A stretch of DNA of 64,000 bases from contig NC_057792.1 in NCBI RefSeq assembly GCF_014905175.1, positions 12,069,321-12,133,320 of the forward strand, read 5' to 3'. Every line of letters starts with the position of its first letter. The first letter of the stretch is position 1. Source of the DNA: Aphidius gifuensis. Lineage: Eukaryota; Arthropoda; Insecta; Hymenoptera; Braconidae. The notes under the pieces are model-generated. The model made no database searches, was not told the origin of the DNA, and saw nothing but the letters and a program-made list of their open reading frames with translations. Position numbers and translations under genes: made by a program. This document shows positions 20,774 to 31,871 of the stretch, in pieces.

Positions 20774-22375
20774 AGGTGGTCCAAAAAAAACGTATTTTTT
20801 TTTTCGCGTTCTTCCACTAAAATTCATGTTTCCTATGAAAAGATGGAATTCGGTGAATTTGTTCAAAATTTTGAAATGATTTCTAGAGGTCGCAGTTGTC
20901 GTTTCTCAACGAAAAATTTCAAAATAAATTGTTTTTTTTTTTTTTTCACTCATTTAAATTTACGAAAAAAAAAAATTTTTTTCTTCGGATTGTTGAAGAT
21001 CATGTATTGAAGTAAAACCAATTTCTGGCTTTTTTTTAATTAAACATTTTAACGTAAAAAAGTTGAATATTATTATACAGACTGTCCCCTTTCAATCTGA
21101 TAATGTATTTTTCTAGAAGTATATGGCTTGAATCGAAAAATGATTCAAGTAAAAGTTGTAGGGTTTAAAGAGGTCCATAAAACAATAAAATAAAAAAATC
21201 GAAAAAATTCAAAATGGCGGAGTTTCAGGTATGAGCATAGCTTTTTTGAATAAATACTATATTTTTTTTTTCGTACCGAATAGTTCGTTACATTCAAACT
21301 AACACTTTTTATTTGAAAGAGTTCTCGGTAAAATCACTTTTTTTTCGGCCCGATTTTATCCGTTGATGGATTTTTCTTGAAAAATATGTCCTCAATTAAA
21401 AAATAAATCAAAGGAAAGTTGTAGGGCTTAGCAAAACAGACACGAAAACAAAAAAAAAATTTTTTTTAAAGTTTAAAATGGCGGGGTTTGAAGTATAAAC
21501 ATAGTGTTTTTTTAGGTTAGGTGTGTTTTTTTTTGTATTAAAAAATTGTTTACATCAGGACAAACATTTTTTCGAGATAAAATTTTTTCGGGAAAATCTT
21601 TTTTTTTCTCGAAACTTTGTTCATATCTCTAACTCCGCCATTTATGAATTTTTTTTAGGGAATTTTAATTTCCTATTGTTTTCGCTTTTCATTTGGACCC
21701 CCCCCCCCCAACCATGGTAGCCCCCCCCCTCCCGCCCCGAAAATTTTCTAAGTCCCTTAATCTAAATACGATAAATATGGGGAACATCATTAAATAATCA
21801 TTGTAACAATAGAGAATGAAATAAATTTGTAGTCACGAATTTTAATATATATTAAAGAAGAAATTAAAATTCCCCCCGCAGGGAAGGCACAGTTGCTTCA
21901 GCAACTGTATGATCATTTTTTTTTTTTTTTTTTTTTTGATTCTGTCTGACCCCGCTTTTTTTCGAATAAAATTTTTTACTTCTTTGAACCCTACAACTTT
22001 TACTTGAATCATTTTTCGATTCAAGCCATATAATTCCAGAAAAATCCATTATCAGATTGAAAGGGGACAGTCTGTATAATAATATTTAACTTTTTTACGT
22101 TTAAATGTTTTTTTTAAAAAAAGCCAGAAATCGATTTCACTTCAATACATGATCTTCAACATTCCGAAGAAAAAAATTTTTTTTTTTTGTAAATTTAAAT
22201 GAGTGAAAAAAAAAAAACAATGTATTTTAAAATTTTTCGTCGAAAAACGACAACCGTGACCTCTAGAAATCATTTTAAAATTTTGAAAAAATTCACAGAA
22301 TTCCATCTTTTCATAGGAAACATGAATTTTAGTGGAAGAACGCGAAAAAAAAAACTCGTTTTTTTTGGACCACCC
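20774..22375. mobile_element. Large foldback element with TA target duplication
   Basis: The ends are GGTGGTCCAAAAAAAACG and its complement, flanked by TA (20772-20773, 22376-22377). Arms of roughly 400 bp (to about 21190, and from about 21940) are inverted copies sharing GTTTCCTATGAAAAGATGGAATTC and ATTTCTAGAGGTCGC-type blocks. The centre holds a diverged inner repeat, C-runs at 21701-21730 and a fragment of the repeat family also found at 44855-46790. There is no transposase. Confidence 0.8.
21650..21925 (-). repeat. Internally deleted copy of the 44.9-46.8 kb repeat family
   Basis: Read on the minus strand, it starts with the CAGTTGCTGAAGCAACTG hairpin and GTGCCTTCCCTGCGGGGGG, runs through CGTGACTACAAATTTATTTCATTC, then jumps to GGGACTTAGAAAATTTTC and the G-run/CTACCATGGTTGGGGG end. 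The same blocks occur on the plus strand at 44855-44990 and 46025-46790, where they are separated by more than 1 kb. Confidence 0.75.
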
Positions 22376-22497
22376 TAGTATATATATATATATATTTTTT
22401 TTTTCTTTTTTTCAATTAATTTAATTTTAATATCTATTGCTTCCAATTTCTCCTGTAACAGATTACATAATAAGAAAAGACAAAAGATTGATAATTA

Positions 22498-22712
22498 TTA
22501 GTTTGGAACTGGTGTGACGTCATTGAATGGCAGCGGGCACAGCAACGTGACGGATCTGGTGTAGGTCCCATTGGGCGTCTTCACGACTTCGGTTCTGACC
22601 ACTTGGTCAGCTCCTGGATATACTTCGATCACGCGTCCGAGTGGCCAACTGGTACACGGAGCATATTTCTCCACCAGGATGACTATTTCGCCAACCTTAA
22701 TGTAAGCTATAA
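22498..22712 (-). pseudogene. BEL/Pao pol C-terminal (DUF5641) fragment
   Basis: The minus-strand frame gives IKVGEIVILVEKYAPCTSWPLGRVIEVYPGADQVVRTEVVKT, the conserved end of BEL pol, equivalent to the 19900-20080 region of the element above but clearly different in sequence. Upstream coding is lost at the LINE junction (22712/22713), where the frame runs into a poly-Ile microsatellite artefact. The stop is at 22498. Confidence 0.8.
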
Positions 22713-23394
22713 TAATAATAATAATAATAATAACTCCTTTATTACCCAACTGGTTAAAACCAAATTACTGGGTCTAAAAAAAAAATACAGAAATACAATT
22801 TTGTTAATAATATAAACTTAAAACTAAAATACAATCTTTTACTAATTAATAATAATTTAAATTAATTATTTAAGAATAATCTTGCAAGTATAGATAGATC
22901 AATAGCCCTAACGTTAAGTAATTGTAATCAGATAATGCTTCAGCTAGTTTGATAATAGATAACATTAAAGTCGACAATGGTTTGCTCATGGAAAACATTG
23001 GATTTGGCTGATCCAGATAGAAAGGAGGAGGTAGATGTCGTAACTGCCTCGTGCCGGTACACTAATATTTATTTCTTTAATAATTTATCATAGTCAATGA
23101 ATTCATTAACCAAATTAATACACACAGCAGCCACAATTAACTCACCCCTCCCTTCCAAAGAGATCAACCCCACTCCTTTACACATAATCAGTAACTGACT
23201 AACTTTGCTTGACCTACTTTCTTTTATATAACTCCAGAACAACCTTCAATTAGCTTTAATATTTTTGAAATAATTTTTTCTATCATTAACTATTTACTTT
23301 TTGACAAAATTTGATTTCATATTAAAAATATTGTAATCAATATCCATTTAACTTTAACTATAATTATTTCTATAATAATTTTTTGTGATATTAA

Positions 23395-23790
23395 TTTGTT
23401 AGTATCAAGTGATTTCCATGCTGGATATTTAAAAATTACTTTCATTTTTCTTAATATCAAATACTATACTAAATTGCCTATTAAGCAGGTTGAAGAACGA
23501 AGCTAACATTTCATCTGGGTCGATACATAGTAACCATGAACCATCAAGTGTGATCAAACTTGACCAATTCATATATAACAATATGCAATTTAAATAATCA
23601 AAAGCTTCAAAAAAAAAAAAAATAATAAATAAATAATAATTTAGAGCCATTACTTGCCCACATGGCAGAGATGCATTTACATTTAATTGCTTTTTCTTTA
23701 AACTTATCCATGATGATTTAAATATTAATGATAGATGGTACATACTTGGTTGAACCATTCCTTCATGAGCATTTACTACCACACATACAA
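23395..23790 (-). pseudogene. LINE ORF2 linker following the endonuclease
   Basis: The minus-strand frame gives VVNAHEGMVQPSMYHLSLIF...IDPDEMLASFFNLLNRQFSIVFDIKKNESNF, then KYPAWKSLDTN just before the match ends. This resembles the segment between the endonuclease and RT of LINE ORF2 proteins. It includes a poly-Phe/Tyr run from an A/T tract (23610-23640). RT motifs never appear downstream (23400-22737). Confidence 0.6.
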
Positions 23791-23821
23791 TCGAGCTTGA
23801 AACAAGATCTAAAAATCTGCT

Positions 23822-24673
23822 TTAACTATTAATAACATTGTTATATTGAATTAACCCAAGGAATTTACAGAAATGTAAAAAATTAACTGAGAATTTATCA
23901 TAAGTGTTAGCAAGTGTATGCTCATGAAGAAGTGGCAGATTAAAATCTCCAACCAACATGATTTCCCCTTCTTGCTTAATCAATAAATCAGATAGAGCGT
24001 CTAAAATGCTTGCATATAATACATATTGAGTATTATAATGTGGTGGAATATAAACTACTATCAGATTCAAAAGTAAATCATTATAATTTAATTTTGTTGC
24101 AACAACATCAATATCATCAAAATTTAGTTGAAAGTCCATAGATATATCAATGACTTGAATATTAGTTATTTTATTTATCGCCATTAAACAACCTCCCCCC
24201 ATTGTCTTGACACCTTTTTTTCTATCTACTCTGTAAACATCATATACATTCAAATCAAAATATTCACTAGAATATCTGGAAGGATTTAACCATGTCTCAG
24301 TGAAAATATAAATGTCATAATCTGTTAAAATTAAATTACTAATCACAGTGTCAGCTTTACATAATAAACTAGTGGCGTTTTGGTAGAAAATCTGCAAGTT
24401 ATTTATGACACTATCAGTGTTCAAAACAATAGATTGATGATTAATAGCTACTTCTTTATCAAACGACGACCCTGCTGAATTACGTAATCCCCATTTCTCT
24501 CCCTTATAAACAGATTTACTTCTCCATTTACAAGCCTTTGATCTAGTTCCTTCTTTATCTTGGCATACTGTAATCTTTGATGTGAAGTTCTGTCCAGTGC
24601 TACAAACACATTGTAATTTACTTGCAACTTTTTTTGTCTCAAGATTTGCTTCATACTCTGTAACATTAACCAA
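23822..24673 (-). CDS. LINE ORF2 endonuclease domain
   Basis: AP-type (exonuclease-endonuclease-phosphatase) nuclease that nicks target DNA. Recognisable motifs are LQIFYQNATSL, FTETWL (catalytic Glu), GGGCLMAINK, VVYIPPHYN and GDFNLPLL (the conserved GDFN). The frame overlaps the end of ORF1 by about 225 bases; the ORF2 part proper probably begins near INNLQIFYQN. The frame stops at 23822 in NNVINS, but coding resemblance continues in an adjoining frame, so a frameshift is likely. Lengths fit only the N-terminal third of an ORF2 protein. Confidence 0.8.
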   Translation of the reverse strand: MVNVTEYEANLETKKVASKLQCVCSTGQNFTSKITVCQDKEGTRSKACKWRSKSVYKGEKWGLRNSAGSSFDKEVAINHQSIVLNTDSVINNLQIFYQNATSLLCKADTVISNLILTDYDIYIFTETWLNPSRYSSEYFDLNVYDVYRVDRKKGVKTMGGGCLMAINKITNIQVIDISMDFQLNFDDIDVVATKLNYNDLLLNLIVVYIPPHYNTQYVLYASILDALSDLLIKQEGEIMLVGDFNLPLLHEHTLANTYDKFSVNFLHFCKFLGLIQYNNVINS

Positions 24674-25605
24674 GATAAATTATCATCAACAAACGACATT
24701 AATATTGGCCTGGGCTTAATACCACCATTAACAAATTTTCCAAGTCGAGAACAAGTAACACTCTCAGTACAATTTTTAATTTTTACACTCTTAGATGCTT
24801 CTTCAAGTAGTTCTTCAATCAATTTATAATCATCAGTAGACGAGTAATTGTTATTCTCACCTTGTAGCTTAACACCATTTTGCCCAAAATTAATCACAAC
24901 TTTACCAGTGTCAACAGCATCAGGACATCCATAAACAATAATATTCTTTTTCCTTAATTGTTGATCTTTTATTTCAGAGATACAAGATTGAATTAAATTA
25001 TCATCATTTGTGCCAGCAACCTTATTATCAACAACAGTTTGAATCAATTGCATAGAATCATCAATTCTATTAACATCCTTACGTAAATCAGCAATATGAT
25101 TGCTATTAGCAACAATATTCTTCTTTAAAGTCGAAGTAGAAAGCTTCAAATCTTTAAAAGAAGCTTCAATGGCATCTAAACGTTTGGTAATACCAGTTTC
25201 CTCAAATACACTCAATACAATATTTCTAATAGCCAATAAGGTGTCCATGGCTAACTCAGCTTTAGTAATTGGCTCAGCCTTGAGAGCCTGATTATTTTCA
25301 TCATTCATATTATTTTTTGTTGGCATTTCATTATTTTCATCATCCATATTATTTTTTGTTGGCGTTTCAAACTTCTCATCAATACTATTCACATCATCTT
25401 CAATATCAAATTCAATTTCAGGTGATTGTAAAGACACATTTCTCAATGATCTTGAAACACCACAACATGCATCATAAGTACCATCTGGTAAATCTCTTGC
25501 TTGAACTACACATATCTTATGATATAATTTGCCACATGTACACGAAACTAAATCATTTGGCTTGATAGCAACCTTACAAACACCACAAATTATTTTACTT
25601 GCCAT
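24448..25605 (-). CDS. LINE ORF1 with PHD/zinc-finger-like N-terminus
   Basis: A 385-residue RNA-binding/chaperone-type protein. I start it at the ATG at 25605 (MASKIICGVCKVAIKPNDLVSC) because the upstream codons look like leader. Residues 1-50 hold paired Cys/His (CGVC, SCTCGKLYHKIC), like the PHD-type fingers found in ORF1 of some Jockey/CR1-like LINEs. Residues about 135-230 are a coiled coil (IVANSNHIADLRKDVNRIDD). The last third (RKKNIIVYGCPD...CTESVTCSRLGKF...RPILMSF) looks like the RRM-like domain of LINE ORF1 proteins. It ends FIRERNGDYVIQQGRRLIKK and overlaps the start of ORF2. Confidence 0.75.
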   Translation of the reverse strand: MASKIICGVCKVAIKPNDLVSCTCGKLYHKICVVQARDLPDGTYDACCGVSRSLRNVSLQSPEIEFDIEDDVNSIDEKFETPTKNNMDDENNEMPTKNNMNDENNQALKAEPITKAELAMDTLLAIRNIVLSVFEETGITKRLDAIEASFKDLKLSTSTLKKNIVANSNHIADLRKDVNRIDDSMQLIQTVVDNKVAGTNDDNLIQSCISEIKDQQLRKKNIIVYGCPDAVDTGKVVINFGQNGVKLQGENNNYSSTDDYKLIEELLEEASKSVKIKNCTESVTCSRLGKFVNGGIKPRPILMSFVDDNLSWLMLQSMKQILRQKKLQVNYNVFVALDRTSHQRLQYAKIKKELDQRLVNGEVNLFIRERNGDYVIQQGRRLIKK

Positions 25606-26393
25606 TTTACAGCAAAATATATTTGAAGTCAATAAAAACAAAATAAATAAATAAGATATGTCACTTTTTATCTCAAAACCAGCTGAGATTAAAGAGTGCT
25701 GCCACAAAATTAGCAAATTAATAATAAGAAATCACCAGCCAGCATTCAAGTTATAAAATGACCTTAATGTCAGCCATTATAATAACTGATAGTTATAAGT
25801 AAGTTACTAGATTAACCAAGTCAGAGTCTGCATGTGTAAATATGGCTTAATAACTCCAAGCTTATCACCCACACTAATTCATACCAAATATATGCGAGAA
25901 AAATGATTCACCAATACATATAAAAAAAAATGTCACACATACTCATAACAATAATGAGCAATATTGAGTAAATGCACTAATCAAGGATAAATATATGCAT
26001 AAAATATTAAGCACTGCAACAAGTTAATAATCCTTTTTATAACAATTGAATATCCAAAATCATAATTCACACATATTCAAAGCCCCAAAAGTTCGGTTAG
26101 CAACTACACAACCATAGGCCACATGATCCACTCGACATTGTTGCAAAGAAATAACTCAAATTGAAAACACAAGCAGTCAATTACTTATTTGAATATTGAA
26201 TCACAATAAGTATTAGTAATATTAAGCGCTTAAAATAACAATTTAGTTTATTATTATAATAATAACTGTATTAATAAAGCTTAACAGGCTTTGCTCCGGA
26301 TAATTTTCCAACCATCCACAACGCCACCTAGCGGTAAAGATACATTCATTTTTCTCCACCAGGATGACTATTTCGCCAACCTTAATGTAAGCT

Positions 26394-26474
26394 ATAAGTT
26401 GGAATGATGATAAAAGAGAACTTATTAAAGGTAAAAATTATACTCTGCCGTGGGGTTACGCAAAAAAAATTAGA
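26394..26474 (+). pseudogene. Polinton polymerase C-terminal fragment
   Basis: The plus-strand frame reads SWNDDKRELIKGKNYTLPWGY then KKIRNKIK and TAA. It corresponds to the extreme C-terminus of the polymerase ending at 1527 (WLDDKRP...TVPWGYK). It abuts the 47-bp repeat of the LINE insertion on its left and faces a convergent integrase on its right, reproducing the arrangement at 542-5177 in mirror image. Confidence 0.75.
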
Positions 26475-26568
26475 AATAAAATTAAATAAATAAAACAATG
26501 TAATATGATTGAAATAAAAAAAATTTTATTTATTGAATTAAAATTTTAATTATTTCTTTATTTATTTA

Positions 26569-27465
26569 CTACAAAGCTGTCTGATCCACCCACTGGTTGT
26601 GTGAATTATCAAATCCCAGATATTTCACATATATTTTATTTTCTTTCTTTTTAATAATTTTTTCAATTAAATAGACGTCAGGATATTTTATTTTTGTAAT
26701 TCAGGTTGATAAAAACACCCTTCAATTGGATTTTGTTGAAAGTCTTCAAGTTTATATGTTACTGGAGATGTGTTATTTATTTTTATAATTTTAAATATTT
26801 CAGTTGTCCAATTAGGTTTATAATTTTTCTCAAAGACATGTTTATATATGCTTATTCTAACATGATCATTTAATTTAAATTTATTTTTCTGATGATATTG
26901 ATTTAAATTTTTAAATACAGTTTGCTTTAAAATTTTTATATTGTCACCAACAACTTTTGCTGATGCCATTTTGATTGTACGATGTTTCGTGCTATTATAT
27001 TGTCCAATTAATTTTGGTAATATTTTGACCTACTTATAAGTACCTTGTAAACTGAATTCGAAGTACAATTTATTTTTAATTGTTCTATTAAATCTTTCAA
27101 CTATTGATGCTTTCATATGGGTAAAAGTTGAATACATCTGAACATTGTATTTTTTTAACATCGCTTGAAAAATGGAATTATAAAATTCTGTTCCTCGATC
27201 CACATGCAGATTTTTACAAACTCGTCCTTTTTTAAATATCGATTCCATTGCAGCTGATACTTCTTTCCCAGTCTTGCTTTTGAGTTCAACAGCCCAACTG
27301 AACTTTGAAAAAATATCAATAATAGTCAAAATATATTTATATCCAGAATTTACAGATAAGTGTTCAATCATGTCAACAAGATCAGCTTGCCAAGTTTCAT
27401 CCTTATCTCGAATATCAACTTTACGTTTTGGAAAATTTCGGCGAGCTGGTGCATGAAGCTCTCAT
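26569..27465 (-). pseudogene. Polinton integrase, second copy (broken)
   Basis: Minus-strand integrase starting within ELHAPARRNFPKRKVDIRDKDETW, then LVDMIEHLSVNSGYKYILTIIDIFSKFSWAVELKSKTGKEV (first Asp), LHVDRGTEFYNS (second Asp present) and SIVERFNRTIKNKLYFEF (Glu). A stop after QGTYK (about 27030) and a frameshift near 26690 break it. The C-terminal chromodomain IYVKYLGFDNSHNQWVDQTAL ends at a TAG at 26569-26571. All three catalytic acids are present, unlike the copy at 542-1466. The first codons are missing or frameshifted around 27465-27480. Confidence 0.85.
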
Positions 27466-27532
27466 ACTATGTCTCTTTTCAATTCAGTCATGTTTCATTG
27501 AGAGTAGTATGATGACTGAATTTTAACTAATG

Positions 27533-28498
27533 TTAATGTATAATGTTGGCCTCTCTTAGTTCTTTAATGATTGACATGATTTCATTATCGTGACTTGGAT
27601 TGCCAGCTGTTCGTGAAGCAACTAGCAATCTTAAACGATCAACAAGCTCATTCGGATTATCCCAATAAACATAATTAACTTTAGATTGATTTTTGCTTTG
27701 AATTATCATATTTGTTGGTAGTAAACCAGAACCATGATGTTGTGTACTCTTCATGTGAGGCAATATGAATGTAATATACTTTTGTGATGCTGAATTTTTC
27801 ACTGTATTTTTAGAATTATGATACCTTAAATGTGCATTTGAGTTGAGAAGAATTTGAGCATAATTTTCATCATCAGTTTGAGTGACTTTAGTTTTTTCTG
27901 GGGATTTCATAAATAATATTTCCAGTAGTCCTTGGGTTATTCCATACGTTTCATCAGCAACAATCATATGATCATTTTCGAATAGTAATTCAGCGTTTCC
28001 AATTTTATATTATCCACTGTTTTTTCTTTTAACCCCATAATCTTTATCCCATTGTAAAGTATCTATTTTATTTAAATATTGAATTGTTAAATCATTTTTA
28101 AGACCTGTTTCATCAGCCTCTTGCTCTATCAGTTGTAGATCTTCAATAGTATCATGGAAAGCCTCTGTTTCCTCATTAGAACTAAGATTTTGTTCTGTGT
28201 TTATATTTCCAAAATTACTTGAATGCGTTCTATCAGAAATGATACTGTCTTCTTCTCTCTCAGAATCATATGTGTTGTCTTTACTAATTTTGCTTCTTTT
28301 ATTGTTTATTATCGGTGTTATTTTAGCAGCTATATTCTCAAGTGGTCCGATGACTGGTTTAAAGTACTCGTTAGCAGTTTCAGATATGCTTCCTTTCCCT
28401 AATTTTAATAATTGATGCTTCTTTATTACATCTCTAACTTTTTCTATTTCTTCAAGGAATTTTACTTCTTTTGACAGTGCTTCTTTCTTGAGAGGCAT
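27533..28498 (-). pseudogene. DUF8207-type Polinton protein (split)
   Basis: Two pieces of one gene directly upstream of the integrase, same strand. Piece one (28498-28010) begins MPLKKEALSKEVKFLEEIEKV with a helical N-terminus, an acidic Ser-rich middle and LQWDKDYGVKRKNSG. After a break at about 28000 the second piece (27967-27533) gives MIVADETYGITQGLLEILFMKSP and ends VYWDNPNELVDRLRLLVASRTAGNPSHDNEIMSIIKELREANIIH. That last block is, from memory, the signature of the DUF8207 family common in insect Polintons. The molecular role is unknown to me. There is a single internal break, and otherwise the copy is well preserved. Confidence 0.65.
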
Positions 28499-28537
28499 GT
28501 TGATTCAACAGGATTTGAACATGAACTAATATTTTTT

Positions 28538-28838
28538 TAACAAATTGTATCGTTATTTATATTTATAAAATAATCAAAATTTTTTATGTAATTTCCATCA
28601 TTTATATTGCGATCTTTGTCAATACATAGGAAACAATATTTCTCTTTCCAACACTTGTTAGATATTCGAAGAAATTTATTATACTCCATATTAATATTTG
28701 CATGATCCTTCCAAATATGTTTGAGATTTAGCTGATCACAAGAAATTAATATTATCTCGAATCAAATGCTTTGGAATTCGAGCATACGATTGACACAAAT
28801 AAAACGAATCAACATTACAATGACGTCCCATCAATGAA
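28538..28838 (-). pseudogene. Polinton packaging ATPase, C-terminal fragment
   Basis: The minus strand reads GRHCNVDSFYLCQSYARIPKHLIRDN, then after a one-base shift DQLNLKHIWKDHAN...NKCWKEKYCFLCIDKDRN...FDYFINI and TAA. The IPKHLIRDN and WKEKYxFLxIDK blocks are typical of the C-terminal half of A32/FtsK-like ATPases that package Polinton and related virus DNA. Walker A and B lie further upstream and are absent: the match stops at about 28840, close to where the Tigger-like element region begins. It lies upstream of the DUF8207 gene on the same strand. Confidence 0.7.
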
Positions 28839-29031
28839 GGCATTTTCACGTAATGTTTGTTTATATATGCAAATAGTTTTGATTTACCGTTACATTATTT
28901 TTTTTCTATTATTATATTCAATAATTATTGTCATTTATATCTTTATATATAATATTTAACATTCATTTATCAACACAAATTAATTTGCAATAAAAAAGTT
29001 CATTGTCATTTTTTAAGCCTAAAATTAAATA

Positions 29032-30837
29032 ATGTCAGATCATCAAAAAAAAAAAAAGAAAAAGTTACAGTGTTAAGGAAAAACTTGATGTTTTAAATCA
29101 GATGACAACAAAAAATATAACACCAGCTGAAATGTCCAAATGTCTTGGAATAAGTCTTTTAACTTTGTGCAATTGGAAAAACGATGAAAAATTATTAAAC
29201 ATTGAAAGGGAACAGGTTCATGCTCTTCAAGCCAACAAGACCAAACGTCTTTGTCAACTAGAAAATCCACTGGTCGATGAAGCAACATGGTCATGGTTTA
29301 AACAGCAAAGAAAATCAGGCGCACCATTAAGTGGTCCTCTTTTAAAATCTCAAGACTTTTTTTTGGCAACAGCTAGGATCATCAACAAAATTTGAGGCAA
29401 GTAATGGTTGGCTTGATAAATGGGAAAAACCATCACAACATCAGAACACTCATGTGGTGAAAAAAAATCAGCTGACTATGATGCTGCGATTGAATATCGA
29501 GATAAATTTCACCAGATAATTCAAGATCAGGGTCTCACTGCAGAACAAGTATTCAATGCTGATGAGACTGGTGTCAATTATCGACAAATGCCAAGAAGAA
29601 GTTTAGCTGCTAAAGAAGAAGTTGGTACATCTGGTTTTAAAATCCAAAAAGAACGAATAACAGCTATGGCATGTAGTAATGCATCTGGTACAATAAAACT
29701 GCCATTAGTTGTCATTGGAAAATATGCAAAACCACGTGCAATAGAAGACCATTTGAACAATCTTCCAGTGAGTTATAAAAGCCAAAAAAGTGCTTGGATG
29801 ACCACTGACATATTTTCCAGTTGGTTTTACGATGAGTTTGTGCCATTCGTCAGTAAAAAGTTGGAAGAACAAAAAAAACCAATAAAAGCTATTCTTTTTG
29901 CTGACAATTGTAGTGCCCATAGTTCAAACTTGAAGAGTGGTGACATAGAAGTAATATTTTTGCCACCAAATACTACATCTATAATTTAACCAATGGATCA
30001 AGGGTGCTTACAAAATTTGAAAACAATTTATCGTAAAAAATTAATGGCGTTTGTTGTCCAAGAACTGGCAAAACAAAAGACTGTGCCAGAGGTCTTAAAA
30101 AGCATCACAATGCACGAAGTGATTGTTTGGCTTGCTGGATCATGGGACATGGTGAAAAAATTGGCCATAACAAAGTCTTGGAAGTCTGTGAGAATTTTAT
30201 GTAATATATTTTTATTTAATTGTTTATTTTAATTTTATTGATTGTTTGATAATGATATTTTAATCATTGATTTAAATTTGTTGATTGAAAAATAATATTT
30301 TCTCATATTTTAAATTTACATAAATCTTATATTTTCAATTTAATTTAATTCAATTAAAATAATTTTAAAAATCATACCAATATAAATAATTAATTTATTT
30401 TATTTCAGCTGTGGCCAGATATCCAAACATGTATAACTGAATCTTAAAGTTCAACAAGTAACAATGAAATTGAAGAAGATGCACATACCGATATTGTTGA
30501 AGAATTTCAAAGAGTATTTAATGAGAATAAATCTGGTGATCATTTGGATAATGCTATCATTGACACATCGTTGAATTGTCAAACTGTCCAGAATGAAGAA
30601 GAATGTCTATCTCCTTAAGATATTGTAGATGGTTTGAGAGAAAACCAAATAAATATAAATATAAATGATGATAAAAATAATAAAGAGGATAAAAATATAT
30701 CTTTAAAAGAAGCACAAACAAGTGTAAAAAAATTAATACATTTTTGCAAAACAAGAGATTTGTACTCGTCAACTTATTTGAAAACTCTACATGAGCTGGA
30801 TCAGTCTTTGCAAAAAGAGTCATCGACTGACATTTAA
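29032..30837 (+). pseudogene. Tigger/pogo-like (DDE_1) transposase with one intron
   Basis: ATG at 29032 precedes an A-run that shifts the frame; from 29075 the frame gives YSVKEKLDVLNQM...ITPAEMSKCLGISLLTLCNWK, a CENP-B/psq-type helix-turn-helix, then a second DNA-binding module. A break at about 29394-29420 leads to the catalytic domain: FNADETGVNYR (first Asp), ILFADNCSAHSSN (second) and PMDQG (third), the DDD pattern of pogo elements. A TAA replaces a codon after LPPNTTSII (29987-29989). GTGAGA at 30188 and TTTATTTCAG at 30399-30408 delimit an A/T-rich intron; exon 2 resumes in frame with LWPDIQT. The C-terminus has two further stops. Terminal inverted repeats were not found. Confidence 0.8.
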
Positions 30838-31203
30838 TTTTTTTAATGTTTTTTTGTGATAAAACATTAAAAAGAAACTAGTTCATATACTTCATATATT
30901 TATAAGCAGATGTTAATTTGCCAAAGTCATTTCACTTTAAATAAATATAATTTTGTTGAAAATTATTTTGTGTATTAAATATAATAAAATTGAATTATTA
31001 ATTAATAAAATTATTTAAAAAAATACTTCTCTAAATCAGTAGAAAAAATTAAATGTTGCTTTCAAAATAATTACATTTAATACCAATCTGTGCACAACTT
31101 GTGCGCAGTATACATATACCTATCCTTTTCCTCTATCGCCCTGTCGCGCTCTCTCTATCCCTCATCATTTAGAAGAGTGGGAGAACCTCCGTATAAGGAA
31201 TTC

Positions 31204-31412
31204 TTAGAATTTATAGAGAAGTTCTACTGTATAAGCATTATCAAATCCTCTATTTTTTTCACATTTTTTTCTTAATATAGTTTTAGCATCTTCAGTACCT
31301 TTTTCAATATCAGATATTCTTGAACCTTGCATTTTTGCAATATCAGCTAAATTAGGAATCCCTGATGACTGTACATCTTCTTGTCCATTGATGAATGCCA
31401 ATGCTCCTGTTA
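31204..31412 (-). other. Exon-like fragment, product unknown
   Basis: On the minus strand a pyrimidine-rich tract ending TTAACAG (31413-31419) is followed by an open frame: GALAFINGQEDVQSSGIPNLADIAKMQGSRI... to VELLYKF and TAA at 31204. The small-residue start could be the end of a signal peptide, which insect genes often split by an intron. I do not recognise the product. It could be the last exon of a small secreted host protein, or debris. Confidence 0.3.
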
Positions 31413-31599
31413 ATAAAATAAATAAATAAATAGTTAAATATAATTTTTAATGATCAAGAGGCACGGCAGTGCCTCGAGTCAAGTATGAGAAAGAAATATA
31501 TATGTGTTGATGAGAATATGTGTGAGATGAGATTAACTACTACTACCCAATATTACTACTAATACTAATATTTTGTCCTCTTCCGTCTCTAATCTTTTA

Positions 31600-31702
31600 A
31601 AAATGGAAAAAAAAATTTAAACTTGACCCCACCTGGTTTTTCCCAAATGAAATTTTAGTATATTTTACATCAGGTGGGGTCGAGTTTAAAATTTTTTTTC
31701 CA
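31600..31702. repeat. 35-bp-arm hairpin
   Basis: The inverted arms share AAACTTGACCCCACCTG against CAGGTGGGGTCGAGTTT with flanking A/T runs, around a roughly 33-base loop. Small MITE or structured RNA; no coding content. Confidence 0.6.
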
Positions 31703-31871
31703 ATAGTTGAGACTCAATTACGTTTGTCAAAAATATGTTTTCTTCTTGTCTTTCTGGTATCACCTCTTAATTAATATATATTCACAATTAGTGACAATTT
31801 CGAATACTTGACACTTGTTTTGTAAAAAAACTTTGTTTTTTTTTTTTGCTGAGATTATAATTTAATTAAAT

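Larger units (their letters stand above)
22713..26350 (-). mobile_element. LINE with long target duplication and missing RT domain
   Basis: Inserted on the minus strand between two identical 47-bp copies (22666-22712 and 26351-26397). The 3' end is a (TTA)n tail at 22713-22736, and the 5' end carries a CTAGGTGGCG-containing leader near 26320. ORF1 and the endonuclease half of ORF2 are present, but the sequence passes from the post-endonuclease linker (about 23400) to 3' UTR-like A/T-rich DNA without any reverse transcriptase. It sits at the junction of a BEL fragment and a Polinton fragment. Confidence 0.8.
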
